DNA of 64,000 nucleotides, taken from positions 3,700,001-3,764,000 of the forward strand of contig NZ_CP064942.1 in the NCBI RefSeq assembly GCF_015679265.1, read 5' to 3'. The stretch is from Pontivivens ytuae (GTDB taxonomy: Bacteria > Pseudomonadota > Alphaproteobacteria > Rhodobacterales > Rhodobacteraceae). A model generated the notes under the pieces. That model did not search any database, had not been told where the DNA came from, and saw only the letters and a program-made list of their open reading frames with translations. This document shows, one piece after another, positions 51,616 to 60,621 of the stretch. Position 1 is the stretch's first letter. Every line of letters begins with the position of its first letter. The position numbers and the translations under genes are program-made.

Positions 51616-53950
51616 CAACGCGGTGCGTTCGCTGAGCTACCTGTTCGAGCTCTGGGCGCTGGAGGGACATCAGCTCGCCCCAGAAGGCGACTGGTCGACC
51701 TGGGTCTGCATGGGCGGCCGCGGCGCGGGCAAGACGCGGGCGGGCTCCGAATGGATCCGCACGCTAGTCGAGGGGGCGACGCCCGAGGCCGAGGGCGCGT
51801 ACCGGCGCATCGCGCTGGTGGGCGAGACCTACGATCAGGCGCGCGACGTCATGGTGCTGGGCGAGAGCGGGATCATCGCGTGCTCGCCGCCGGACCGGAA
51901 GCCCAAGTGGATCTCCTCGCGCCGGACGCTGGTCTGGCCGAACGGGGCGGAGGCGCAGGTGTTCTCGGCCTCCGACCCGCAGGCGCTGCGCGGGCCGCAG
52001 TTTGACGCGGCCTGGTGCGACGAGTTCGGCTGCCCGGCCATCGACAAGGGGACGAACCAGCCGAACGTGTTCCTCGACGAGAAGTCGAGCGAGAATGCGC
52101 TACCCCATTTCTCGACCGGGGCGCGGGATGATTTCATCCAGTATCGCTATCTCGATGCCGTCCTGAGCTACTGGGCCGATGACGGGCGCAATCCGATTTC
52201 CGAGATCTATGACGGGCCGATGCTGCGGCTGGATCGCTGCCATGTCTGGGCCTGGGACACGCGGCCGTGGCCGGAATCTCCGAACCGGCTGAGCCTGTGG
52301 TCGGATGGGGTGAATTACGGGCGGGGGCACTGGATCTCCGGCCGGTTGGAGATGGCGACGCTCGCCGATGTCACCGAGGAGGTCTGCGCGCGCTCCGGCG
52401 TGACGGAGGTCGACGTGTCAGGCCTGCATGGCGGAGTCGGGGGCATGGAGATGCGGGATGGGCAGTCGGCCCGCTCGGGGCTTCAGCCGCTGATGCTGGC
52501 TTTCGGGTTCGACGCGGTGGAGCGGGACGGAGAGCTCGTCTTCATTACGCGCACAGGGCATGAGACGGCGGATCTGCGGTCGGCGGATCTCGCGCTGGTC
52601 GACGAGGAGGGCGCCGGGCCGGTGCTGAGCCGCGGGGCCGAGGGCGAGCAGCCCGACCGCGTGCGCCTGCGCTACATCCAGATGGACCACGATTACCAGC
52701 GCGGGGCGGCCGAGGCGCTCGACAGTTTCGCGCCGCCGATGCGGGCCGAGACCTCCGAGGTGCCGCTGGCGCTCCATACCGGGCAGGCACAGGGCATCGC
52801 GGAGCGGCTCCTCGACGAGGGCCGGATCGCGCGGGACGGGGCGAAGCTGTCGCTGCCGCCCTCGCAGATCGGGCTGGAGCCGGGGGACGTGGTGCGGCTC
52901 GATGCTGGGCTCTTCCGCCTCGATCGGATCGAGGAGGCGGGGGCAAGGGGGCTGGAGGCGACGCGGGTCGACCCGGCGGTCTACGTGCCGGCCTACCATC
53001 CGGGGCACCTGTTCGACGGGCCTGGACCGCATGAGATCGGGCCGGTGCTGTTCGAGCTGATGGACCTGCCCTTGCTCAACGGCGACGAGGTGGAGCATGC
53101 GCCTTACCTTGCCGCGACGTCGGAGCCGTGGCCGGGGGCTGCGGCGGTCTACATCTCGTCGAGTTCCAGCGGGTTCGAGCTGGCGGCTCAGGTGACGCGG
53201 CCTGCGGTGATGGGCACGCTGGTCACGCCGCTCGCGGCTGCTCCTGCGGCGCGGTGGAGTGCGGGCTGCGAGATCGAGCTCGTCACCGGCGAGCTGGAGG
53301 CGCGGTCGGGTGCGGATGTGCTCGACGGAGCCAATGCGGCGGCGCTGCGCAACGGGGCGGGGGACTGGGAGGTGATCCAGTTCCGCGACGCGACGCTGGT
53401 CGGGCCGGATCGCTGGCGGATTGGCGGGCTGCTGCGCGGGCAGGCGGGGACGGAGTTCGTGATCCCGCCGAATTGGGAGGTGGGCACGCGCTTCGTCCTG
53501 CTCGACGACGCGGCGGAGCAGATCGACCTGCCGCTGTCTGCGCGCGGGCTGGAGCGTCAGCTTCGCGTCGGTCCCGCCTCGCGTCCCGTCGATGATGAGA
53601 GCTATGCCGCGGTGACGGAGGTCTTCGAGGGTGTGGGCCTGCGACCCTACGCGCCGGTGCATCTGCGGGCGCGCCGGACGGGGGGCGACCTGGAGGTGCG
53701 CTGGATCCGGCGGACCCGGGTCGACGGCGACCTCTGGACGGCGGGCGACGTGCCCCTCTCCGAAGAGCGGGAGGCGTATCTCCTGGAGCTCGTGAAGGAC
53801 GGCGCGGTGGTGCTGTCGCGTGAGGTCGTCGCGCCCTTGACCGTACTCGCAGCGGCGGATCTGCCGTCCGCTCCCTTCGACATCACCGTTTCCCAGATCT
53901 CGGCCCGGTTCGGGCCTGGAGCCCAGCAAAGGATGACCTGGAATGACTGA
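51488..53950 (+). CDS. Chimeric frame: GTA large terminase N-terminus fused to GTA gp15 C-terminus
   Basis: 820 codons without a stop. Residues about 20-179 are a TerL ATPase domain: SDNAVRSLSYLFELWALEGH, Walker A GGRGAGKTRAG at 76-86, SLRGPQFDAAWCDE-type Walker B at 167-179 (here ALRGPQFDAAWCDE). From residue 180 the sequence becomes GTA gp15 (Rcc01698-type): FGCPAIDKGTNQPNVFLDEK, HVWAWDTRPWPESP, GHWISGRLE, then the phage-tail and C-terminal parts to the end. In intact clusters these two parts lie in separate genes over 10 kb apart. The TerL nuclease domain and the first half of gp15 are missing. GAGGTG precedes the ATG; it overlaps gene 1 by 128 bases, and ATGs at codons 15 and 19 are alternatives. 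Confidence 0.88.
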   Translation: MEAQQTAQQRLSISMPHGMNFVREFLSSATDAEIEELLAGLSDNAVRSLSYLFELWALEGHQLAPEGDWSTWVCMGGRGAGKTRAGSEWIRTLVEGATPEAEGAYRRIALVGETYDQARDVMVLGESGIIACSPPDRKPKWISSRRTLVWPNGAEAQVFSASDPQALRGPQFDAAWCDEFGCPAIDKGTNQPNVFLDEKSSENALPHFSTGARDDFIQYRYLDAVLSYWADDGRNPISEIYDGPMLRLDRCHVWAWDTRPWPESPNRLSLWSDGVNYGRGHWISGRLEMATLADVTEEVCARSGVTEVDVSGLHGGVGGMEMRDGQSARSGLQPLMLAFGFDAVERDGELVFITRTGHETADLRSADLALVDEEGAGPVLSRGAEGEQPDRVRLRYIQMDHDYQRGAAEALDSFAPPMRAETSEVPLALHTGQAQGIAERLLDEGRIARDGAKLSLPPSQIGLEPGDVVRLDAGLFRLDRIEEAGARGLEATRVDPAVYVPAYHPGHLFDGPGPHEIGPVLFELMDLPLLNGDEVEHAPYLAATSEPWPGAAAVYISSSSSGFELAAQVTRPAVMGTLVTPLAAAPAARWSAGCEIELVTGELEARSGADVLDGANAAALRNGAGDWEVIQFRDATLVGPDRWRIGGLLRGQAGTEFVIPPNWEVGTRFVLLDDAAEQIDLPLSARGLERQLRVGPASRPVDDESYAAVTEVFEGVGLRPYAPVHLRARRTGGDLEVRWIRRTRVDGDLWTAGDVPLSEEREAYLLELVKDGAVVLSREVVAPLTVLAAADLPSAPFDITVSQISARFGPGAQQRMTWND

Positions 53951-54665
53951 GACCGCGAAACTCGGCCTGCCGCTCGTTCAGGCCGCACAGGCACAAAAGC
54001 ACGTCACGGTGAACGAGGCGCTGGCCCGGGTCGATGCGATGACCCAGCTTCGGCTCGTGACCGTTATGCGCCCGACGCCGCCGGTGGCGCCCGCGGATGG
54101 CGATTGCCACGCGGTGCCCGCCGGGGCGACCGGCGATTGGGCCGGCGAGGACGGGCGTGTCGCGGTGGCGAGCGCGGGCCTCTGGTCCTTCGTGACGCCG
54201 CAGATGGGCTGGCGCGCCTGGGATGTCGCGGGGCAGGCGGCGCTTACCCATGACGGGGTGGATTGGCGACGTGACGAGGCCGCGGTGTCAGCGGGTGGTG
54301 CCGCAACGCTGCTGCGCGTGGTCGAGGTCGATCACGTGATCGGCGCGGGCGAGGCGGTGAGCACCGTTGCGGGTATTATCCCCGGTCCGTCGCAGGTGGT
54401 GGGTGTCACCGGACGCGTGATCTCCCCCATCAGCGGGGCGGGTCTGACAGGTTGGCGGCTGGGCGTCTCCGGCTCCGACAACCGCTATGGCTCGTCGCTC
54501 GGGTTGGGGCTGAACTCCTACGCTCTCGGCTTCACCGGGCAGCCGATCACCTACTGGTCGGCGACGGACCTGATCCTGACACCGGAGGGGGGCGCGAGCT
54601 TCGACGGCGGCACGGTGCGGCTGGCGGTTCACCTAACGGAACTGTTGCCGCCCGCTGCCGTCTGA
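53943..54665 (+). CDS. DUF2793 protein (GTA-associated tail/fibre-type)
   Basis: 240 residues beginning eight bases before the end of the chimera. DUF2793 signature near the N-terminus: KLGLPLVQAAQAQKHVTVNE, DAMTQLRLV, DGDCHAVPAGATGDWAG, LWSFVTPQMGWRAWD. Such proteins are found at GTA cluster ends and as GTA tail fibres. The C-terminal half (about 130-235) is a Gly/Ser-rich beta-structure that could bind surface glycans. It seems intact despite the lost cluster. Confidence 0.8.
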   Translation: MTETAKLGLPLVQAAQAQKHVTVNEALARVDAMTQLRLVTVMRPTPPVAPADGDCHAVPAGATGDWAGEDGRVAVASAGLWSFVTPQMGWRAWDVAGQAALTHDGVDWRRDEAAVSAGGAATLLRVVEVDHVIGAGEAVSTVAGIIPGPSQVVGVTGRVISPISGAGLTGWRLGVSGSDNRYGSSLGLGLNSYALGFTGQPITYWSATDLILTPEGGASFDGGTVRLAVHLTELLPPAAV

Positions 54666-54751
54666 GGGCGGCGCCATGGCAGACGCCGCTTGATTTCCGC
54701 GCGCGAAGGGTCGATGTCAGATGGACTGCCCTGCGAAAGGAGATCGTCGCC

Positions 54752-55567
54752 ATGGCGCAGCCATCCGTTTCTGCATCCGTCACCGGCATCGATCCGGTCT
54801 GGTCCCAGATCACCGAGGAAGCGCACAAGATGTGCGTGGACGAGCCGCGCCTGGCCGGCCTCGTCCATGCCAGCGTGCTGACGCGCCGCAACTTCGAGGA
54901 TGCGCTGTCCTACCGGCTGGGCCAGAAGCTCGCCTCCGGTGAGATGACCGAAGGGCTGGTGCGGGAGATCTTTGCCGAGGCGCATGCCGCCGATCCGAAG
55001 CTGGGTCGCGCGGCGCGGGCAGATGCGGTGGCGGTCTACGAGCGCGATCCGGCCTGCCACCGGTTGATCCAGCCGCTGATGTTCTTCAAGGGGTTCCAGG
55101 CGTTGCAGGCCTACCGCATCGCCCGGCGGCTCTGGGAGCAGGGGCGCTGCGACATGGCGTACTTCCTGCAGATGCGCACGTCCGAGGTCTTCGGCGTCGA
55201 CATCCATCCGGGTGCGCGCGTCGGGCAGGGGATCATGATCGACCACGCCCATTCTGTGGTGATCGGCGAAACGGCGGTGGTGGGCGACAACGTCTCCATG
55301 CTGCATTCGGTGACGCTGGGCGGGACCGGCAAGGAGGATGGCGACCGCCATCCCAAGATCGGCGACGGTGTGCTGATCGGGGCCGGGGCCGCGGTGCTCG
55401 GCAACATCACCGTGGGCCATTGCAGCCGGATCGCGGCGGGCTCCGTCGTGCTGGAGCCGGTGCCGCCCTGCAAGACGGTTGCCGGCGTTCCGGCGCGGAT
55501 CGTGGGCGAGGCCGGATGCGATCAGCCGGCGCAGTCGATGAACCACCTTCTGGAATACGACGCGTGA
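54752..55567 (+). CDS. cysE: Serine O-acetyltransferase CysE
   Basis: 271 residues. The alpha-helical N-terminal domain (VWSQITEEAHKMCVDEPRLAG) is followed by the left-handed beta-helix with hexapeptides IHPGARVGQGIMIDHAHSVV, IGETAVVGDNVSMLHSVTLG, IGDGVLIGAGAAVLGNITVG. It makes O-acetylserine for cysteine synthesis. AAAGGAG precedes the ATG. It stands at the 3' end of the GTA remnant, as in other Rhodobacterales GTA loci. Confidence 0.96.
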   Translation: MAQPSVSASVTGIDPVWSQITEEAHKMCVDEPRLAGLVHASVLTRRNFEDALSYRLGQKLASGEMTEGLVREIFAEAHAADPKLGRAARADAVAVYERDPACHRLIQPLMFFKGFQALQAYRIARRLWEQGRCDMAYFLQMRTSEVFGVDIHPGARVGQGIMIDHAHSVVIGETAVVGDNVSMLHSVTLGGTGKEDGDRHPKIGDGVLIGAGAAVLGNITVGHCSRIAAGSVVLEPVPPCKTVAGVPARIVGEAGCDQPAQSMNHLLEYDA

Positions 55568-55645
55568 TCGTCACGGTTTCGTGATTGATGTTGGGCGCGG
55601 GTCGGTGAACACTGGCCCGGCCCCTCAATCGATTGCGAGACACAG

Positions 55646-57097
55646 ATGACACGCCTTTCCCCGACGCTTTGCCTTGCTCCGCTCCTGCTGGCCGCTCCGG
55701 CCGCGGCGGAGGTAACGCCGCAGGACGTGCTAGCGCACCTCCTTCTCCAGTTCGAGACGGCCGGCGAGGCGAGCTACGACACGGTGGAGCGGGCGGACGG
55801 TGGCATCACGCTGTCGGGCTTGTCGATCGACGTGGCCGAGGCTGACGTGTCGATGGAGATGCCGGGCCTCGTCTTCGAGATCATGCCGATCGATGACCCC
55901 GACTACGATGTCGAGGTCCTGATCCCGGAGGCGACGACCTTCACCATTTCCGTTCCGGACTACGACACGCCGCTCGAGATGACGATGCTGACCCGCGGCC
56001 TGCGCCAGGTCTTCGGCGGGGAGCCGGAGGCCATCGTGGCGCTGGCCGAGGCGGATGGTGTCGATCTGTCCTTCGTGTTCGAAGATGAGTTCGATGCGGA
56101 TCTCGAGAGTATCGCGGTCACCTTCTCCATCAACGAAATGCGGTCGCTGACGGCGTATGGCGGCGTTCTGGGGCCGCACGATTTCGAGTTCAGTGCCGGT
56201 CAGATCGGTATGAAGCAGAACATGTCGGGCGGCGAAGATACGGTGAGCTTCGATCTCAACTACACCGGCGCGTCGGCGACCGGTGTGGTCGGTGGGCCGA
56301 TGCTGCTCGCCACCAGCCAGACGCTGACCGGGGACGATGAGCTTCAGCTCGATATGACCGCCGAGGGCTCGCGCACGCTCGTCAACGGGGCGATGGACGG
56401 GACCGAGTGGCGGCTCGACATGTCGGGCGGTGCGACGGAACTCGCGGTGGCAATCAGTGAGGGCATGTTTTCCTATGGTGGCCGGTCCGACGACACCCGG
56501 ATGAAGTTTGCGTCCCGCGGGCTGCCGGTGCCGCCGATCGACGCGACGCTGTCGTCTGTCGAAGCGGAGATGGTGTTTCCCTTCATCGAAGGTGAGACCG
56601 CGTCGGATGCCGGGCTGCGGCTTCGGCTTGATGAGCTCGATGTGGCCGGGCACCTCTGGGATCTCTTCGATCCGCAGGGCGTGATTGCCCGGGAGCCGCT
56701 GAGCTTCGTCGTTGATGTGGACAGCAAGCTCACCATGACGGCCAACATGTTCGATCCCGAGCAGATGGACATGGCCGAGCCGCCGCAGATGGAGAGTGCG
56801 TCGGTCAACGAGTTGCGGCTCACCCTGGCCGGGGCCGCGGTGGAGGCGGCGGGAGACTTCCGCTTCGATCCCGTCACGCAGGTGCCCGTCGGTTCGCTGG
56901 ATGTCGAGGCGATCGGGATCAACACGCTTCTGGAGAACCTCACCCAGATCGGGCTGCTCGGCCCGGATCAGGTGATGCCCGCGCGGATGATGCTGGGTCT
57001 CTTCGCAGTGCCGGGCAATGCGCCGGATACCTACACCTCGCGGATCGAGGCGCTGGAGGACGGCCGGGTTCTCGCGAACGGCATGCCGCTCGAGTGA
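55646..57097 (+). CDS. DUF2125 family exported protein
   Basis: 483 residues with signal peptide MTRLSPTLCLAPLLLAAPAAA. Beta-rich and very acidic throughout, with long runs of strands such as GGITLSGLSIDVAEADVSME and SASVNELRLTLAGAAVEAAG. The pattern fits the alphaproteobacterial DUF2125 family, function unknown. Monocistronic, followed by a bidirectional terminator. Confidence 0.82.
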   Translation: MTRLSPTLCLAPLLLAAPAAAEVTPQDVLAHLLLQFETAGEASYDTVERADGGITLSGLSIDVAEADVSMEMPGLVFEIMPIDDPDYDVEVLIPEATTFTISVPDYDTPLEMTMLTRGLRQVFGGEPEAIVALAEADGVDLSFVFEDEFDADLESIAVTFSINEMRSLTAYGGVLGPHDFEFSAGQIGMKQNMSGGEDTVSFDLNYTGASATGVVGGPMLLATSQTLTGDDELQLDMTAEGSRTLVNGAMDGTEWRLDMSGGATELAVAISEGMFSYGGRSDDTRMKFASRGLPVPPIDATLSSVEAEMVFPFIEGETASDAGLRLRLDELDVAGHLWDLFDPQGVIAREPLSFVVDVDSKLTMTANMFDPEQMDMAEPPQMESASVNELRLTLAGAAVEAAGDFRFDPVTQVPVGSLDVEAIGINTLLENLTQIGLLGPDQVMPARMMLGLFAVPGNAPDTYTSRIEALEDGRVLANGMPLE

Positions 57098-57103
57098 CAT
57101 GAA

Positions 57104-57132
57104 AAAGGCCGGGCAAACGCCCGGCCTTTCTT
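57104..57132 (+). terminator. Bidirectional terminator
   Basis: AAAGGCCGGGC (57104-57114), loop AAAC, GCCCGGCCTTT (57119-57129), with A-run on the left and T/C on the right. It can stop both the DUF2125 gene and the convergent pdhC. Confidence 0.88.
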
Positions 57133-57148
57133 GCTTTTCAGGGGTTTG

Positions 57149-58504
57149 TCAGGCAAGCATGCCGATCGGATCTTCGAGGTTCGCCTTGATCGCAGCCAAG
57201 AACTCAGCCCCCAGCGCGCCATCGATGACCCGGTGATCGACGCTGAGCGTCACGCTCATCACGGTCGCCGTTGTCAGCTCGCCATCCTCCCCGACGATCG
57301 GTTTCTTCAGCCCCGCACCGACCGCGAGGATCGAGGCGTGCGGCGGGTTGATGACGGCGTCGAAGTTCTCGATCCCCATCATGCCGAGATTGGAGATCGC
57401 GAAGCTGCCGCCCTGGTATTCGTGAGGTGCGAGCTTGCGGTCGCGGGCGCGGGTGGCAAGGTCCTTCATCTCCGTCGACAATGTGCTCAGCGTCTTGGTG
57501 TCCGCGTCGCGCAGCACCGGGGTGAAGAGGCCACCCTCGATGGCGACGGCCACCGCGACGTCGGACGGCTTCAGCTTTAGGATCCGGTCGCCGGCCCAGA
57601 CCGCGTTGCAGTCCGGAACCTCCTGCAGGGCATTCGCGCAGGCCTTGATGATGAAGTCGTTGACCGAGAGCTTCACGCCCTTCGCCTCCAGCCCCTTGTT
57701 GAGCTGGGAGCGGAATTTCAGCAGCGCGTCGAGATGGATGTCGCGGCGCAGGTAGAAATGCGGGACCGTCTGCTTGGCTTCGGAGAGGCGGGCGGCGATG
57801 GTCTTGCGCATCCCGTCGAGCTTCATCTCCTCCACTTCGCGGTCGGCATACATCTTGGCGACCGTGTCGTAGGCCATGCCCTGCGCCGGTGCAGCGGCTG
57901 CGGCCGCCTGCGGGGCAGGGGCGTCGGCCTTCGCCGGGGCGGCGGCCTGCGGCTGCGCATTCTCCACATCCGCCTTCACGACGCGTCCCTTGGGACCGGA
58001 GCCCTTGATCTGCGCGAGGTCGAGGCCCTTGTCCTTCGCGATCCGGCGCGCGAGCGGCGAGGCGAAGACACGCTCGCCATCCGCGCGGCTGGGCGCCGGA
58101 GCCGCACCGCCCGCATCAGCCGGAGCGGCGTGGTCGAGGCCGTTGCCGCGGCCATGGCCCTTGGCGGGTTCGGTCGCCTCCGACGCCTCGGCCGGGGCCA
58201 CATTGCTGGACGGCGTCGGCTCGGCCGGAGCCGGCGCACTGCCGATATCGTCGGCGCTTTCCCCGTCCTCCAGCAGCACGGCGATCGGGTCGTTGACCTT
58301 CACGCCTTCGGTTCCCTCGGGCACGATGATCTTGCCGATCTTGCCTTCGTCGACCGCCTCGAACTCCATCGTCGCCTTGTCGGTCTCGATCTCCGCGATC
58401 ACGTCGCCGGAGGAGACCTCGTCCCCCTCCTTCACGTTCCATTTCGCGAGTGTGCCCTCCTCCATCGTGGGGGAGAGGGCGGGCATCAGGATGTTGATCG
58501 GCAT
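57149..58504 (-). CDS. pdhC: Pyruvate dehydrogenase E2 (dihydrolipoamide acetyltransferase)
   Basis: 451 residues. One N-terminal lipoyl domain with the modified lysine K43 in [12 protein letters not shown]. An Ala/Pro/Glu linker and the E1/E3-binding domain ([20 protein letters not shown]) follow, then the catalytic core with the active-site motif [12 protein letters not shown]. Forms the core of the complex. It is separated from pdhB by the gene at 58517. Confidence 0.96.
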   Translation of the reverse strand: MPINILMPALSPTMEEGTLAKWNVKEGDEVSSGDVIAEIETDKATMEFEAVDEGKIGKIIVPEGTEGVKVNDPIAVLLEDGESADDIGSAPAPAEPTPSSNVAPAEASEATEPAKGHGRGNGLDHAAPADAGGAAPAPSRADGERVFASPLARRIAKDKGLDLAQIKGSGPKGRVVKADVENAQPQAAAPAKADAPAPQAAAAAAPAQGMAYDTVAKMYADREVEEMKLDGMRKTIAARLSEAKQTVPHFYLRRDIHLDALLKFRSQLNKGLEAKGVKLSVNDFIIKACANALQEVPDCNAVWAGDRILKLKPSDVAVAVAIEGGLFTPVLRDADTKTLSTLSTEMKDLATRARDRKLAPHEYQGGSFAISNLGMMGIENFDAVINPPHASILAVGAGLKKPIVGEDGELTTATVMSVTLSVDHRVIDGALGAEFLAAIKANLEDPIGMLA

Positions 58505-58516
58505 AGCTTTTCCCCG

Positions 58517-59116
58517 CTAGTCTTTTGTGTCGTCGCCACTTCCGGCAGCAGTGTCGCTGCCGGGACGTGTGGCCGGGTTGCTTGTGGTCGAAGTGCTTGA
58601 TTGTGTTTCGTTGCCGCGTTGAACGCGTCGGTGCAGGCCCGTGAACACCTCCGAAGTGAAGAGGCCTGACAGAAAAGACACGATGATGATGCCGGCAGGT
58701 GATGGAGACAGGTCCGCCAGCGAAGCGTCGTTGCCGAAGATCAGCAGCTCTAGCAGACCGAGTTCTACAAGAAAAAAGCCGAAGATGCCGAACATACCGC
58801 CCGTGCCCAAGCGACCGTAGATCGCTTGGAGCTTCTCGTTTTCCTGTTCTTCCGCATTTATCGTGTCGTCGAATGTGACCCGCGCCAACGCGCCAAGAGA
58901 TCCTACGATGTAGGTGAGCATGATCGCGAACAGCGTGTCCTCCACATAACTCACGAGGCGCATGCCCGTTGTATCGTTCGAGTCTACCGGAGCAGATTGG
59001 ATCCAGCCCGCAAACTCAACGAAAAGCCAGATCAGGAAGAAGAAAAGTACGCTCATGCCATAGAACAGCATGATGTAAGGCGAACGCGGAAAACTCTTCT
59101 TCAGCCGGCTATACAT
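58517..59116 (-). CDS. Lower-G+C membrane protein inserted inside the pdh operon
   Basis: 199 residues, four hydrophobic segments (about 14-38, 61-79, 107-127, 140-160) and a Ser/Thr-rich polar tail. A Lys/Arg-rich N-terminus (MYSRLKKSFPRSPY) precedes the first segment. No family recognised. Visibly lower G+C and different codon use than pdhB and pdhC on both sides (runs such as TACAAGAAAAAAGCC). Eight bases separate it from pdhB and 12 from pdhC, so it is read on the pdh mRNA. Confidence 0.75.
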   Translation of the reverse strand: MYSRLKKSFPRSPYIMLFYGMSVLFFFLIWLFVEFAGWIQSAPVDSNDTTGMRLVSYVEDTLFAIMLTYIVGSLGALARVTFDDTINAEEQENEKLQAIYGRLGTGGMFGIFGFFLVELGLLELLIFGNDASLADLSPSPAGIIIVSFLSGLFTSEVFTGLHRRVQRGNETQSSTSTTSNPATRPGSDTAAGSGDDTKD

Positions 59117-59124
59117 CGGGCACT

Positions 59125-60513
59125 CTACTTGTAGGTCACGGCACGCACGGCATCGATCACCTCCTGGGTGGTCGTGAGCGCGAGCTTTTCGAGATTGGCG
59201 GCATAGGGCATCGGAACGTCCTTGCCGGTGCAGCTCAGCACCGGCGCGTCGAGATAGTCGAACGCCTCGGCCATGATCGTCGCCGCGATGTGGTTGGACA
59301 TGGACGCGACCGGGAAGCCTTCCTCCACCGTCACGCAGCGGTTGGTCTTCTTCACCGAGCCGATGACCGTCGCCATGTCGAGGGGGCGCAAGCTGCGCAG
59401 GTCGATGACCTCCGCCGAGATCCCCATCTCCTTCAGCGCATCCGCCGCCTCCATCACGTAGGTCATGCCGATGCCCCAGCTCACGAGGGTCACGTCGGTG
59501 CCCTCGCGCCAGATCTTCGCCTTGCCGAGCGGGATGGTGAAGTCGTCGAGCTCCGGCACGTCGAAGGTCTTGCCGTAGAGGATCTCGTTTTCCAAGAAGA
59601 CCACCGGGTTCGGATCGCGGATCGCCGATTTCAGCAGGCCCTTCGCATCGGCCGCCGAGTAGGGCTGGACGACCTTGAGGCCCGGAATGGACGCATACCA
59701 CGCCGCGTAGTCCTGGCTGTGCTGGGCTGCCACCCGCGCCGCCGCACCGTTGGGGCCGCGGAAGGTGATCGGGCAGCCCATCTGGCCGCCGGACATGTAG
59801 AGCGTCTTGGCGGCGGAGTTGATGATCTGGTCGATCGCCTGCATGGCGAAGTTGAAGGTCATGAACTCCACGATCGGGTTCAGCCCGCCAAAGGCAGCCC
59901 CCACGCCGACGCCGGTGAAGCCGTGCTCGGTGATCGGGGTGTCGATGACGCGCTTCGCGCCGAACTCGTCGAGCAGGCCCTGGCTGATCTTGTAGGCGCC
60001 CTGGTACTCGGCCACTTCCTCACCCATCAGGAACACCGTCTCGTCGCGGCGCATCTCCTCGGCCATCGCGTCGCGCAGCGCCTCGCGCACGGTCTGCGAC
60101 TTGAAGCTGGTGCCCTCGGGCACATCCGGTTCGGGCGTCGGGGGCACATCGGCGGCGGGCACCGCGGAAGCAGGAACGCTCGCATGCTCGACCTCTGCCG
60201 GCGCATCGGCCTGCGGGGCAGGGGCTTCCGCCGGGGCGGCACCGTTCGCCTTGATGTCATCGGCGCTCTCGCCGTCCTCCAGCAGCACGGCGATCGGCGT
60301 GTTCACCTTCACGCCCTCACTGCCCTCGGCCACGAGGATCTTGCCGACGACGCCCTCGTCGACGGCCTCGAACTCCATGGTGGCCTTGTCGGTCTCGATC
60401 TCCGCGATCACGTCGCCGGAGGAGACCTCGTCGCCTTCCTTCACGTTCCACTTTGCCAGCGTGCCTTCCTCCATCGTCGGGGAAAGGGCGGGCATCAGGA
60501 TTTCGGTTGCCAT
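59125..60513 (-). CDS. pdhB: Pyruvate dehydrogenase E1 beta with N-terminal lipoyl domain
   Basis: 462 residues. A lipoyl domain (K43 in [12 protein letters not shown]) almost identical to that of E2 is followed by a Pro/Ala linker and the E1-beta transketolase domain ([60 protein letters not shown]). A lipoyl domain on E1-beta is a known alphaproteobacterial trait. The ATG at 60513 ([10 protein letters not shown]) is used. Confidence 0.96.
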   Translation of the reverse strand: MATEILMPALSPTMEEGTLAKWNVKEGDEVSSGDVIAEIETDKATMEFEAVDEGVVGKILVAEGSEGVKVNTPIAVLLEDGESADDIKANGAAPAEAPAPQADAPAEVEHASVPASAVPAADVPPTPEPDVPEGTSFKSQTVREALRDAMAEEMRRDETVFLMGEEVAEYQGAYKISQGLLDEFGAKRVIDTPITEHGFTGVGVGAAFGGLNPIVEFMTFNFAMQAIDQIINSAAKTLYMSGGQMGCPITFRGPNGAAARVAAQHSQDYAAWYASIPGLKVVQPYSAADAKGLLKSAIRDPNPVVFLENEILYGKTFDVPELDDFTIPLGKAKIWREGTDVTLVSWGIGMTYVMEAADALKEMGISAEVIDLRSLRPLDMATVIGSVKKTNRCVTVEEGFPVASMSNHIAATIMAEAFDYLDAPVLSCTGKDVPMPYAANLEKLALTTTQEVIDAVRAVTYK

Positions 60514-60621
60514 GTCAGATTGCTCCCATGGTCGGACGGGTGCGGCGGGCGGACGGGCCGGCACCCGGAAAAAGGGGAATACCGCCGCAGCCTGTGCGGC
60601 GCACGCAGAGGGAGCCGGTCA

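Noticed and set aside
51274..54665. Active prophage or functional GTA
   Set aside because: No portal, capsid, protease, tail tube or lysis genes remain; terminase lacks its nuclease half.
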